Assembly (NCBI GenBank): GCA_010909725.1
Contig: JAACMV010000017.1
Location: 620,001 to 684,000, forward strand
Source: Picochlorum sp. 'celeri'
Taxonomy: Eukaryota; Chlorophyta; Trebouxiophyceae
Length of the DNA stretch: 64,000 bases
Reading direction: 5' to 3'
Part shown: positions 41,706 through 52,036 of the stretch, one piece after another
Layout of the letters: each line of letters starts with the position of its first letter
Position numbering within the stretch: the first letter of the stretch is position 1
The notes under the pieces: model-generated
Seen by the model: only the letters and a program-made list of their open reading frames with translations
Databases searched by the model: none
Told to the model about the DNA's origin: nothing
Position numbers and translations under genes: made by a program

Positions 41706-43372
41706 ATGATTGGGAAGCACGCATCTAAGAGTGATTCAAAGAAGAAAGATTCCAGTGAAGATGAGGAATACAAAGCGTATACAGCAATGGTATGACGACA
41801 TGATTGGTTCGTGTGGAGGTGATGGTGTACTAACCAGACATGTGTGTGACGTAGGTCGTCGAATGCGCCGAGGAATTTATTGATCTGTTCTCAGACGCGT
41901 GTAACTCTTCTCTCAAGTCCGAAATTGCGACTGCCATTCATCACCAAAGAATCCACAGGGATCTTCAGCAGGTGGACATGCAGTCACACCTCCACATGGA
42001 CTCTGCCCACAGAATCTTCAAACGATGCTATGGATGGCGTACATGGATCCATGCGCCAGAGGAAGGTGTTCGAGGAATGATTCGAGAGCTTATTACATTG
42101 TACTATGCCCCACTGAAGCGAGTATTGGATGATGTGCATGGTATTACTCGCAAAGCTGCTGAACTGGCCATGGAAGAATGTGAGCTGTTGAAAGCGTCCC
42201 GCAATGAAGGATTAAAACAGTTGATGGAAGAACAAGCATATGAAAGTATTGATGACTGGAAGGATAGAACGTGGGATCAGCTGAGCAGAAACTTGCATGC
42301 AGAGGTTGAATTTCCAGACCCTCAGAGGTTTCGCAATTTGAGAGAGGCAATTGACGATTTGCTCGAAGAAGAGTCTCGAAAACAGACGGAGCGTCTGATT
42401 AACCATTACCAGAATATGATTCAGATATCCATGAACAACCTGAAGCTGCAGCACGCGGATATTGTGGCGATGAAGAGGGACTCCTTGTCCTCTCACGCTG
42501 TCAACCTTGAGGCTCGGAGTGTTGCTGCAGAGCCATTGGCCTGCGCACAATTCTACATGGGATGGTTGGAGAAAAAGAATCGATTTGGACGATGGCAGAG
42601 ACGATGGGTGGTATTATCAGCGGAGAAGAAGCGCCTGTGGTATTTTGCACATCCTGAAGAGCAACCTGCCAGGGGTGCAGCATCCTTGGTTGGATGCTCC
42701 GTCTTTCCAGATGTGCACGAAGATGGAGCGAACGAATTGACATTTAGAGTCGTATTTTCAGGAGAAAATTCAACAAGGCATACTACAAATGATAAAGCAT
42801 TCTTTCATGGAGGAAAGACAAAGTCAGACATGGTATCACTGACATTAAGAGCACCCACCATGTCGAGCAAATCAGAGTGGCTGGATATGATTGGAAAGGC
42901 CATGGTTGGCGAGTCCATCAAAGGTAACTCTACAACACCTTCAGAAAACACTGCGGAAAGAAAAATTTCAACTCAAATATTCGAGGAGGATGGTACAGAG
43001 GATGATTCAAAAGAGAAGAAACATGAAGAGGAAAACAGTCAGAAGAAGATGAAAAAGCCAGTCCGCACCAAGACACTCAAATCCCACGGGGTCGCCATAG
43101 AAGACGAGGACGATGATGATGAACAGCGCTTGGAGGCAGAAAAAGCTTTGTTCAACGAGATTGCTCAGCAGACTGAGGCAGCAGCTCCTTCGGATGAGGA
43201 GACCATCATGCTGGCATGTGTGACAACAGCGGTGAAAAAGTACATGGTGGATTGCCAATCCAGCATATGCGAGCAGGCATCGAAAATCATTGCGGATGGA
43301 ATGCTTCCAATGCTTCATAGAGATGAATTGCATACATATTTGCTGAATGTTCTTATACCCCAGGAGAAATAA
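41706..43372 (+). CDS. Dynamin-like protein with stalk, PH domain and GED but no GTPase domain
   Basis: Two exons, 41706-41789 and 41855-43372, with a 65-bp intron holding a perfect TACTAAC branch site, encode 533 residues. After 28 charged residues (KHASKSDSKKKDSSEDEEYK) the protein enters directly into a dynamin middle domain: VVECAEEFIDLFSDACN, AHRIFKRCYGW, APEEGVRGMIRELITLYYAP and FPDPQRFRNLREAIDDLLEEESRKQ align with the animal dynamin stalk. A PH domain follows at about 220-340 (YMGWLEKKNRFGRWQRRWVVL), then an acidic/basic linker and a C-terminal GED (about 470-530: IMLACVTTAVKKYMVDC, MLHRDELHTYLLNVL). The architecture equals plant DRP2/animal dynamin minus the G domain. It cannot hydrolyse GTP; a regulatory or membrane-binding role, perhaps co-assembling with a full dynamin, is inference. 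Confidence 0.8.
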
Positions 43373-43374
43373 TA

Positions 43375-43379
43375 TGTAA
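43375..43379 (+). terminator. TGTAA polyadenylation signal
   Basis: TGTAA directly follows the stop of the dynamin-like gene. The same pentamer follows ZDS (8742), the peroxiredoxin (44291), DRP1 (51601) and the FnIII-like gene (62385). TGTAA is the known chlorophyte poly(A) signal. Confidence 0.5.
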
Positions 43380-43547
43380 CATTTTCTTTTCCAACCACTT
43401 TCGCAGTACCACATATGTGGTACTGTAATTCTACCATGGGATCCCTCCAACAGCAGGGACGTACTACTACAATCAATCCTCAGATTGGATGAAAAATACC
43501 AACGATTGGCTCTCTCCCCCCAGATATAAGATATATTAATAGTCACA

Positions 43548-44267
43548 ATGGCATTATTACAGCGAATTGCGCGCCAGGGCCATTGTCGTGTTTTACAACG
43601 AGCCTTCTCTGCGGAAGCAGCTGCTGGCAGTAAAAAGTTCTACGATGTCCCTGAAGGGCACATTGATTCGGATTTGTCGCAGATTGCATGCAATATAGGT
43701 CTTAATAGAAGAAGAGACTTGAAATTAGGAGCAGCAGGCAACATCAAATTAGTAGTTGGAGGTACAAGTGTTCCACTGTCTGAGCTCTTCAAGGTAGGGT
43801 CGTCAGTACTCGTTGGTGAATCTAGGATATTCTTTGACTTTATTTTCTTGTTGATGGTACAGGATCAACTCACTGTTCTGTTTGGGGTTCCTGATCGAGG
43901 AGATGTGTGCACCAAAACACACGTGCCAGGATATCTCAAGGAGTTGGAGGGCATGAGGAGACAAGGAGTGACACAAATCATCTGTGTTTCCAGAGGAGAC
44001 GCAGCAGAGGTTGACACGTGGGCCAAAGAGAATGGAATTGGAAGTGACATTACTGTAGCAGCGGATCCCAACGGTGGATTCACTCGAATTCTTGGGATGG
44101 AAGTTGATTCCAATGGCTCTGGGCCTGCGTCATTGAGATATTCTGTGGCCTTGGAGGATGGTGTTATTCTGAAAGTTCTTGTCGAAGAAAGTTTGGGCAA
44201 GGTTGACATCTCTGGAGGATCCAAGATGCTCGAATTTTTGAAATCTCGTCCGCAAGCACCAAAATAA
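43548..44267 (+). CDS. Peroxiredoxin-5-like protein, mitochondrial, with altered active-site loop
   Basis: Two exons, 43548-43793 and 43863-44267, with a 69-bp intron, encode 216 residues. The leader MALLQRIARQGHCRVLQRAFSAEAAAG is a good mitochondrial presequence with a RAFS-type cleavage region. LSELFK joins to DQLTVLFGVPDRGDVCTKTHVPGYL, the position of the peroxidatic loop, then GVTQIICVSRGDAAEVDTWAK, a DPNGGFTRILGM segment and LRYSVALEDGVILKVLVEE, all as in Prx5/type II peroxiredoxins. The family loop PxxxTxxC is changed: Cys98 is kept but the loop is one residue shorter and the conserved Thr is absent (VPDRGDVC). Peroxidase activity may therefore be weak or lost. TGTAA at 44291 lies 23 bp behind the stop. 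Confidence 0.82.
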   Translation: MALLQRIARQGHCRVLQRAFSAEAAAGSKKFYDVPEGHIDSDLSQIACNIGLNRRRDLKLGAAGNIKLVVGGTSVPLSELFKVGSSVLVGESRIFFDFIFLLMVQDQLTVLFGVPDRGDVCTKTHVPGYLKELEGMRRQGVTQIICVSRGDAAEVDTWAKENGIGSDITVAADPNGGFTRILGMEVDSNGSGPASLRYSVALEDGVILKVLVEESLGKVDISGGSKMLEFLKSRPQAPK

Positions 44268-44276
44268 ATCAACGAA

Positions 44277-44581
44277 TCATACACATTGAATGTAACAATT
44301 GTCCATGCTGCAACGTTTGAACACCGAATCATGACTGCCGTCCAGTAGTACTGGTTGCATCGCCCACTTCTAGTTACAGAGACACGCAGAAGAAGCCCAG
44401 ATGTGCGTACCTTGTATGAAGAAGCCCAGATGTGTGCCTTTGAATGATGACTAGCGGAAACCGAGCCGTCTTCTCTGGGAAACTGGGGAGAAACTGCGGA
44501 TCCCGCTGGATCGACAAGGGGCGCGGATGACGTGTCAGTTACAAGGTACTGCTCGGTACGATACCTCGGACGACGGGACAT
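44277..44581 (-). CDS. Possible small gene, 87 residues (weak)
   Basis: A minus-strand ATG at 44581 opens a frame reading MSRRPRYRTEQYLVTDTSSA and rich in Ser and Pro. If a very short 41-bp intron (44410-44370, donor GTACGC) is removed, the frame stops at 44277, only 9 bp from the stop of the peroxiredoxin gene. The intron would be shorter than any other in the window. A 17-bp direct repeat GAAGAAGCCCAGATGTG (one copy in the proposed exon, one in the intron) casts further doubt. The 92 bp to the CesA-like start would make this a very short divergent promoter. It may simply be intergenic. Confidence 0.25.
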
Positions 44582-44673
44582 TCTCTCAGATGTAAAATTC
44601 ATTAATCATGGTATGAATTAAAGTATCTAGTATTTTAGGTAAAAACTGGGTAGTGTGAGTTCTAATTCACCGG

Positions 44674-47600
44674 ATGGCTGAGGACACGCCGTATGCGCAA
44701 ACTGACGGTGGGGCGCTCAGTGGAGTGTCAGTGCGAACACAAGGCCTCGTTGATATCAATGGAGTATGGCTTCTTGTGTCTTCTGTCAGCTTCGTCTTGT
44801 TCTTGATTGTGTCGATCATCACCTTTCGATGGATTCGGGCGCGAGGAAAGATGTCCAGCGTGCTGAAGGGAAGGTTAAGATATGCCGCTGCTAGCGGGAA
44901 TGTTGCTGTGATGGAAGCAATCAAAGATGCCGCTGGTACAGCATTTGACGTCAACTCGAGTGTAAAAGGATTTACAGCTCTACATGCAGCAAGTGCGCAA
45001 GGCGAGGCTGGGGCAGTCCTTTGGTTGTGTCAGCATGGTGCTGATACAGAAGCTGTTCGCGAAGATGGCTGGGGACGTACGCCCCTCATGTTGGCTTCAA
45101 CACGTGGACATTTGCTATCTGTTAAAATTTTGATAACATTCGGAGCGAATGCCTTGGCTGAAGATGCATTTGGGAATACATCCCTGAAACTAGCATCTGA
45201 CAATGGTTGCCATGCCACAGTATCCTTTCTCTCAGATTTCAGCAAAGATGGCAAAGTCACCGGCATTCCTCGCAAGGATGATTTGATAAACAAAGTATAT
45301 ATTAAGAGTGAGAACGTTTGGCTGCTTTTCGACAAGGATGATGAAACATATTTTGAAAAGATTACAGATGATGCATGGATGCTTCCTTCATTTGATGGGT
45401 TTGGCACACCTGGCACTGAGAAGCCAAAGAGGCTGAGACTGAGTCGTTTGACAAGCATATTATCATTAGCAGTATTTGAAGTGTATATAGTATGGCGTGC
45501 GCTACGATCACTGCAGTTTGGGTTGGGGTACATTTACAGTGCCATCTTCTGGTTCTGTGAATTTGCCAATGGTGTCATGGGTCACATCTTCTTTATGAGC
45601 ATGTGGCAGCCAGCTTTGAGACCCAAGCGTGATATCCATGAGATGCTTCCGAGGGATGAACTGTTTCCCAAAGTAGATGTCTTTATTGCCACGTATACAG
45701 AGGACCGTGATGTTGTCGAGCCAACGACCATTGCTGCCATCAATATGGACTACCCTGGAGAAAAATTGTGTGTCATGGTATTGGATGATGGTAATAGACC
45801 AGAGATGGCCAAAATGGTCAAAGATTTGCGGTCTCAGATGCGCTATGTTGATAGGAGAGTCACTCTCAAGTATGTGACCAGAACAAGGAAGAAGGGTATT
45901 GACCACCATGCTAAATCTGGTAACATTAATAATGGGCTTTTCAAGGAATCCTCTATGGATGCCGATTACATTTTGACGCTAGATGCGGATATGATTGTGC
46001 ATCCTAACTTTTTGGCTCATACTGTAGGGCATATGTATAGGCAGGATGAGGATACAAACATGACTGAAGGAGGCATGGTCTCTTGGAGGAAGAAAAGATT
46101 TGCTGCCTTATTACAGACCCCACAAGATTTTTGGAATGTCCATCGCTCTGATCCCTTCGTCAACTGTGCTCGATTCTTCTATTCTAAAATGTTGAGCGGC
46201 AGGGATGGCATTGGTGCATCTCCCTGTTGTGGAACAGGTTGGTTGTCACAACTGATTGCGATGAGTGATTCCTCCTATGGCTTAAGCTGATATTTGTATC
46301 AATGTAGGTGCTATATTTAATAGGAAAGCTCTTTTAAGTATTGGAGGACAGAGTTTTGGCAGTATAACAGAGGATTACTTCACAGCAATGGAGCTTTTAG
46401 CCTCTGGCTTCACATCCTTATTTGTCGAGGAGAGGCTGGTCCATGGCATGGCCCCAACTACCATCTCGGCCGTATTCGCACAACGCTATCGCTGGGCTCT
46501 TGGATCTCTGCAAATATTGACACTTGACAATCCTCTGTTAAAAGCTGGACTGACATTTCCTCAATCTTGCCTCTTTTTTGAAGCCAGCGCATATCATTTC
46601 ATGGCGTATCCCTATGCCATGTTTGCCATATCACCCTTGGTGTATTTGTACTCAGGCTTTGCTCCCATTCTGGTCAGTCGCTTGTGGGAGTTTGTGATAT
46701 ACTTCGGTTGCATGTACTTTGCCAATCGCATCGCCATGTTGGTCCTCTACAGAGGTTGCCTTGGGGAATCTTTGGAACTGTGGCGAGGCTCACAACTTTC
46801 TATTTGGCTGATATACAACAACATAAGAGCAACATTGAAGTATTTGCTTTGGTCCATATTAAGAGTGTTCAAGGTATTGATTAAGATGTATTCATGGTTG
46901 GATGAGGGCCTCACAATATCTCACACTGGTCTCATTGTTCTCCTTCATGCAGATATACATTAGCATTCAGTTTAGAGTCACCCGAAAGACTCGCGACAGC
47001 GAAGGCTTTTGGGTAAATTTTCTTTGTGTTTGGCCTTATATTGCGTACATTCTAGTGTACATTGGAGGCCTTGTCCACTTTATTGTGTTTGCAGCAAAGG
47101 GTTCATTCAATGCTGCAGAGTGTGTCATTTATATTTCTGTGGCAGGCTGGGGCTTGGTCATGATATGTTACATGTGGCCACCCATCGAAACGCTCCTGCC
47201 TCGACGTGAAACAGAACAAGGGTGGCGCATCGCGTGGGATCCCTTCTACAATCCCAATGCTTTTGAAGTGGACGAGAATAACCGGCTGGTCAAGAAATTC
47301 TCAAGACTCTTCTCCTTGAGAAGATCAGATACAACGTCGAGTAAAGGAGCAAAAGAGAAGCAAACACCAAAAGTCACTGCTCAAAATGCAATGCAAGTCG
47401 CAGCCGAATCATTATCAAAAGTGCATGCTACATTCAGTCCACATTTTGAGGATGACGATCTGTTTGAAATGTCACCATTTGCAATGATGGAGCATCCAGA
47501 GGAAGAGTACGACAAGGAGCTTGACTCATTGGAATCTCAATCGAGACACGAAAAACATGGAGGAAAAGGACTTGAAAAGTCCAGCAAAGAAGAGTCTTCC

Positions 47601-48277
47601 TTCTCTTTTCTACACAGTTCCGTGGTACGTTTCATGGTTCACATGTAGAGAAAGCTTTTACTGAATATATTTTCCACATGGTTGTGCAGCAAGGAAGCCA
47701 GACCAGGCACCACGCTGGTTTATCAAGTATTGGACGAGTCTCATTGCCCAGCAGATCAATCGAATCTTTATCCCACATCGGGCCCTTCTCATGTACGTGA
47801 ATAGTATTGCCATGTCTTACATCTATTTTCATACATACCAATAAACCACCATTGCCATCACTATGCTCTGCAGCAACAGTATTGCCCGAACCCAAACCAT
47901 CAAGGGGTAGCGAAATCGATACACGCATAGTTTCCATGCATATTGATCCCGAAGCAGGCTCAGTAGAAATCAAACCCCTCTCAAAAACAAAGACTAGAAG
48001 CATTGTTTATGGATCCATGAGAACCACATCAATACCATCATTACCATCGCAAACCATTGTTAAATTAACCTCTATGAGGTCTGGAAGCTTCATCATGCCA
48101 GTGGTTCCAGCATACGAGTATGAGCACACCATTGCCGCTCGTCCAAACTTTGATGACAAGCATAGTCCAGCAAAGACCATTATGTTTTTTGTCGTAAACG
48201 GCTTCATTCTCATAGGACTGTTTGTTGGTGGAATTCTGTTCGCAACATTATTTGATAATGAAGATTTTTTCGAATAA
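44674..48277 (+). CDS. Ankyrin-repeat/cellulose-synthase-like GT2 fusion membrane protein
   Basis: Five exons, 44674-46237, 46308-46873, 46953-47624, 47690-47792 and 47874-48277, with introns of 65-81 bp in phase, encode 1102 residues. One membrane helix (about 31-51) precedes three to four ankyrin repeats (about 65-190: GFTALHAASAQGEAGAVLWL, GRTPLMLASTRGHLLSVKIL). Two membrane helices lead to a processive GT2 domain with DD at 371-372, DAD at 437-439, TED at 542-544 and QRYRW at 580-584, the full set for a cellulose synthase-type enzyme. Further helices follow, then a Ser/Thr-rich cytosolic tail and a last membrane helix near the C-terminus (FFVVNGFILIGLFVGGILFA). UDP-sugar polymerisation at the plasma membrane is likely; cellulose, mannan or mixed glucan cannot be told apart. 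The catalytic core looks closer to bacterial BcsA-like than to plant CESA. Confidence 0.85.
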
Positions 48278-48354
48278 TATACAGGTATTTCAGGTTTCAA
48301 AATTTTCAACCACACAAATTAATACATAAAAGTTGTAGTCCAATAATTGATGAT

Positions 48355-49206
48355 TTATCCACTCTTCAATGTAAGAAAAGATTCCAGAGCTTCAAGCATC
48401 CTTGGTGGCCATTTCTTTTCCTTCTTCACCCACGCAACGGATGAGTATCGGGAGTCAAACTCACTAGCAATATCCCACTGAAGTTCAGCAAACGCCAGTC
48501 TCTCTGGCCGCTCCACATACAAGACACTCGCAAGAGCGGCATGCACCTCTGCCAACCCTCGCAACGCCACCTCTTCATCTTCTAAATGCAGTATAGCTGC
48601 ATCCACCATACCGACTTGATATTCCATCAGAGCCTGTCCCACTCTCCCTCGCTCACCAAGCCCTTCAAATTCTGGGTATTCCAAAACCAAACTCTTGTAC
48701 TTTTCCAGAGCACGTTGATAGTCCCCCATCGCTTGGTCATCAGATGCGCTTTGTAATAATTGCAGAGCTGCCTGCATCCTCCCAGACGCTGCAGGCACCC
48801 TCTTAATTGTTGGTTCCTCCGTTCCACCACGCTGTTTTGGAGCACCAGCAACATTTTGAAGTGCTAGTCGCTGTTCTCTCGTCAGACGGCGCACACCATC
48901 ATCAGCACCCGCATTCTTTGAGACAAGCATTCCAAGTGCCAAAGACATGGCAATGAATGCCCGACGCTGGAGCCCACTGGTCTGTACTCCATAGTCCACT
49001 CCACCAGCAGAGTCCCCACATGGTGCATCAGACCATCCTTCTACCCGTCTAGCACGTAGAAACACATTTCCGTTTCTTTTCAAATCGGCATGGCACCAAT
49101 GCCGTATGAAACGGTTACCGTGAGACTCTCTTGGCCTCCCACCAGAACAAGAAGGAGGCAGCAGGACGGCCTTTAGTCCCTCCCTTGCCCAAATACCATC
49201 CTTCAT
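48355..49206 (-). CDS. Thylakoid-lumen TPR protein with twin-arginine signal
   Basis: A 283-residue intron-free protein from the ATG at 49206 (four more codons upstream are open only from GTG). The first 80 residues are a plastid transit peptide by composition (Arg, Ser, Gly, Cys). At about residue 82 comes a twin-arginine thylakoid signal, QRRAFIAMSLALGMLVSKNAGA, ending in an AxA-type cut. The mature part is TPR-like helices (QALQLL, GDYQRALEKYKSLVLEYPEF, RGLAEVHAALASVLYVERPE) and ends WPPRMLEALESFLTL, like the chloroplast lumen common family of plants (Arabidopsis At2g37400 type). Function in that family is unknown. The bipartite leader without a secretory peptide is one of the better arguments for a primary plastid. 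Confidence 0.8.
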   Translation of the reverse strand: MKDGIWAREGLKAVLLPPSCSGGRPRESHGNRFIRHWCHADLKRNGNVFLRARRVEGWSDAPCGDSAGGVDYGVQTSGLQRRAFIAMSLALGMLVSKNAGADDGVRRLTREQRLALQNVAGAPKQRGGTEEPTIKRVPAASGRMQAALQLLQSASDDQAMGDYQRALEKYKSLVLEYPEFEGLGERGRVGQALMEYQVGMVDAAILHLEDEEVALRGLAEVHAALASVLYVERPERLAFAELQWDIASEFDSRYSSVAWVKKEKKWPPRMLEALESFLTLKSG

Positions 49207-49659
49207 CAACAGATCCACTCAATCAAAATGATATGAAGCATTCTCTGATGAGCGATGAGGTGCTATAGACCACCAATTCCAGGGTGTACTTACATCAACA
49301 CAGTACACCCATTGGGAAGATCATTTGATAGGACCCTATGCAAGAGGTAGAGATGCGACAAGAAACGCGTGGTTTTCGTCTTCTTCATGCCATGAAAGAA
49401 ACCCGCAACTGTTCAGTCCTTGTTCCAAATCCATTCTTTAAGATAGTATTCGCTTGACTTCCAGGAAGAGTCAACGTATATTTCTGAAAACTAAAAGGGA
49501 AAGGAAGAAGATCTGTACCTGGGATTCAGAGCGACGAATTTGTCCCACGCACGTGATCGAACGATCGATAGGACGAGGTTACAAAGACACCTATCCGCGT
49601 ATATAGAATACAAGTAATACTCCTAGTATCACTTTAGAAAGTATTTCAGTCGAGGAAGA
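49207..49659. promoter_or_regulatory. Divergent intergenic region, lumen TPR gene to DRP1
   Basis: This 453-bp gap is non-coding. A GATCGAACGATCG near 49556-49568 gives CGATCG-type dyad symmetry about 90 bp upstream of the DRP1 start. Nothing else is notable. Confidence 0.3.
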
Positions 49660-51534
49660 ATGGACTCGGTATTGAAAGCTGTGAACAGGGTGTCTCAAAT
49701 TGCTGCCTTGGCAGGGGATACCCAAGTTGGAAATGAAAAGGGCGGGGCTCTTCCTTCTTTGGCAAGGCAATTGCCCAAAATTGTTGTTGTTGGAGGGCAG
49801 AGTTCAGGAAAATCGTCAGTGCTTGAGGCTGTGGTGGGGAGGGATTTCCTTCCCCGTGGAACTGGTATTGTGACACGAAGGCCACTGGAGCTTCAGTTGG
49901 AGACAGCGACGGACAAGGATGCGCAAGAGTATGGAGAGTTTGGACATTTGCCTGGGCAGAAGTTTTATGATTTTGAAGAGATACGGAAGGAGATTGAGGA
50001 GGAGACGAGGAGGCATACACAGAAGAGAGGGACCATTGTGTCCCCAGTTCCAATGACGCTCCGTATCGTGTCTCCTCATTTGCCTGCCTTGTCCATGGTA
50101 GATATGCCTGGTATTACAAAGGTGGCCATCGATGGTCAGCCGAAGAGTATTGTTCAGGAGTTGGAGTCTATGGCGAGGGATTATGTGAAGCATGAGAATG
50201 TCATTATTCTTGCTGTGACACCTGCCAATGCAGATTTAGCAACGTCAGATGCACTGCGGTTGGCACGTGAGGTGGATCCAACTGGAGAACGTACGATTGG
50301 TGTTTTGACCAAGATTGATATTATGGATCCTGGGACCAATTGTGCGGATGTGTTGAATGGGAGCTCCTATGTGCTGAGGAATGGGTGGATTGGTGTTGTG
50401 AACAGAGGGCAAAGGGATATTGATAGCAAGATGGATATGAGTCGAGCTCGTGCAAAGGAGATGGAATTCTTCAAGGGAAAAGATGAGTATAGGTCAATGG
50501 AAAATGTCGGAACAGACTACTTGTCCAGTGATTTGTCTGAGAAATTGATTGCGTCTGTGAGGAGACAGTTGCCAAATATTTCTGGATTTTTGAACAAATC
50601 GATCATGGACTTGAACAAAGAGCTGGAAGGTCTTGGTGGACCTGCAGCCACTGGCAGAGGAGAGATGGTTCATGCAGTTTTGACAATTGCCAGGAAGTTT
50701 GAGACGGCATTTGCCAAATTGATCGATGGAGGCAAAGGTGGAGGTGAATTGGTTTTGACTGTGTTTGAAAAGCGTCTTCCAGACGCTGTCGAGAAGCAAC
50801 CATTCAAGAAGATGTTGGATGTGAATCATGTGAAGCGTGTGATTGAAGAAGCAGATGGTATCCAGCCCCATTTGGTAGCTCCAGAGGCAGGATACAGGCG
50901 CTTGTTGGAAGAAGCTCTTGGATATTTGAAAGAGCCGACCGAAAAGTCTGTGGAAGAAGTGTTTGTGTTGTTGAGGCGAATGGTGGATAATATTGCCAAT
51001 TCTGACGAGCTCAGTGCCTTGAGACGATACCCAGAGCTGAAGAGACAAATTGTGACATCTGCGTACACTGCCTTGGATGGATTCAGAGAAGAGACTCGCA
51101 AAATGGTGAATATCATGGTGGAGATGGAGCGCAACTACATCACAGCAGAATATTTCAGAACCATTCAGATGGGCAGAATGCCTGATGGAAAGGTCATGTA
51201 TACATTAGATGGTCGACCAGTCACTGAAGAGCCAGAGGGAAGCCCAGAAGAAAGGCACTATAAGCGTATTATCAATCAAGTGTCTGGGTATGTGAGGGAA
51301 ATCTGCACTCAGATGATCCAGTCTGTGCCAAAAGCAATTGTCCATTGCATGGTGATTCCATCAAAAGAGCACTTGTTGGAGAAACTTCAGGCAACTGTTG
51401 CAGGTCAGCAGGAAGTCCAGCTGAAGAGAATGTTGGGAGAGGATGATGCTGTTGCCAAGAGACGCCAAACATTGACGGCCAAGTTGGACATGTTGAAACA
51501 AGCTCAACATGAGCTTTCAACTGTGGATGTTTAG
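49660..51534 (+). CDS. Dynamin-related GTPase, DRP1-like (no PH domain)
   Basis: A 624-residue single-exon protein. The GTPase domain is complete: G1 GGQSSGKSSVLE (about residues 45-56), G2 in GIVTRRPLELQL, G3 DMPGITKVA, and G4 TKID in GVLTKIDIMD. The middle/stalk domain and the C-terminal GED (KRIINQVSGYVREICTQMIQ, then MLGEDDAVAKRRQTLTAKLD) follow directly with no PH and no proline-rich domain, as in plant DRP1 and in Drp1/Dnm1. ADGIQPHLVAPEAGYRRLLE is closely plant DRP1-like. Roles in that clade are membrane fission at the cell plate, plasma membrane, mitochondria or peroxisomes. It lies only 6 kb from the GTPase-less dynamin-like gene on the same strand. Confidence 0.93.
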   Translation: MDSVLKAVNRVSQIAALAGDTQVGNEKGGALPSLARQLPKIVVVGGQSSGKSSVLEAVVGRDFLPRGTGIVTRRPLELQLETATDKDAQEYGEFGHLPGQKFYDFEEIRKEIEEETRRHTQKRGTIVSPVPMTLRIVSPHLPALSMVDMPGITKVAIDGQPKSIVQELESMARDYVKHENVIILAVTPANADLATSDALRLAREVDPTGERTIGVLTKIDIMDPGTNCADVLNGSSYVLRNGWIGVVNRGQRDIDSKMDMSRARAKEMEFFKGKDEYRSMENVGTDYLSSDLSEKLIASVRRQLPNISGFLNKSIMDLNKELEGLGGPAATGRGEMVHAVLTIARKFETAFAKLIDGGKGGGELVLTVFEKRLPDAVEKQPFKKMLDVNHVKRVIEEADGIQPHLVAPEAGYRRLLEEALGYLKEPTEKSVEEVFVLLRRMVDNIANSDELSALRRYPELKRQIVTSAYTALDGFREETRKMVNIMVEMERNYITAEYFRTIQMGRMPDGKVMYTLDGRPVTEEPEGSPEERHYKRIINQVSGYVREICTQMIQSVPKAIVHCMVIPSKEHLLEKLQATVAGQQEVQLKRMLGEDDAVAKRRQTLTAKLDMLKQAQHELSTVDV

Positions 51535-51617
51535 GTCTACCTATTAATACAGTGTGCTCGTGATTAGAAGCCATCTAGTTGTAGAATTTTTTCATGAATA
51601 TGTAATACGACCATACA

Positions 51618-52036
51618 TTACTTCTTCTTTTTGGAATCCTCTGTTGATTCTAAAGCCAGCGCACGAGAGTGTGCCTGGAGTCTCAAAAAGCTTGTGACAA
51701 TTGCCAGCACACCACCATTGACGCAAATATTCGTGAGCATGGCATTCTTCTCAGTCAAATACGTCCAATACTCTGCGAATAGAGTATGAGAGTACCATTT
51801 CTTTTTATTTTCCACGTCTGCAAAGTCAACACAGTCAAGAGTTGTGAGTCGTCCACGTTTGGCACATAGAAGATGCTCTTACGCATACGATTAAATAACA
51901 GCATACCTAGAAGAACTGCTATTCCACAGCAACCAACAATGATCCCAGTGATGCCAATGAGGAACAACGCCCTATACACATTTGCCATGTAAGGCGTCAA
52001 TTTTGTCGGGGGTAATGCTCCTTTCTGCTTCACCAT
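51618..52036 (-). CDS. Small two-pass membrane protein (unknown)
   Basis: Two exons, 52036-51907 and 51817-51618, with an 89-bp intron (GTATGC...TTTGCAG), encode 109 residues. Helix 1 is FLIGITGIIVGCCGIAVLL in exon 1; the hydrophilic loop DVENKKKWYSHTLFAEYWTYL spans the junction; helix 2 is weak (MLTNICVNGGVLAIVTSF). The tail is charged and ends in four lysines (SKKKK), which may act as a dilysine-type ER retrieval signal. The phase match and the clean hydrophobic profile support the model. I do not recognise the family. Its stop lies 83 bp from that of DRP1. Confidence 0.6.

Noticed and set aside
44277..44602. Continuation of the minus-strand frame at 44602 through the peroxiredoxin gene to 43865
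   Set aside because: Everything past 44370 would be antisense to a well-conserved enzyme. Only a short two-exon version is kept, at low confidence.
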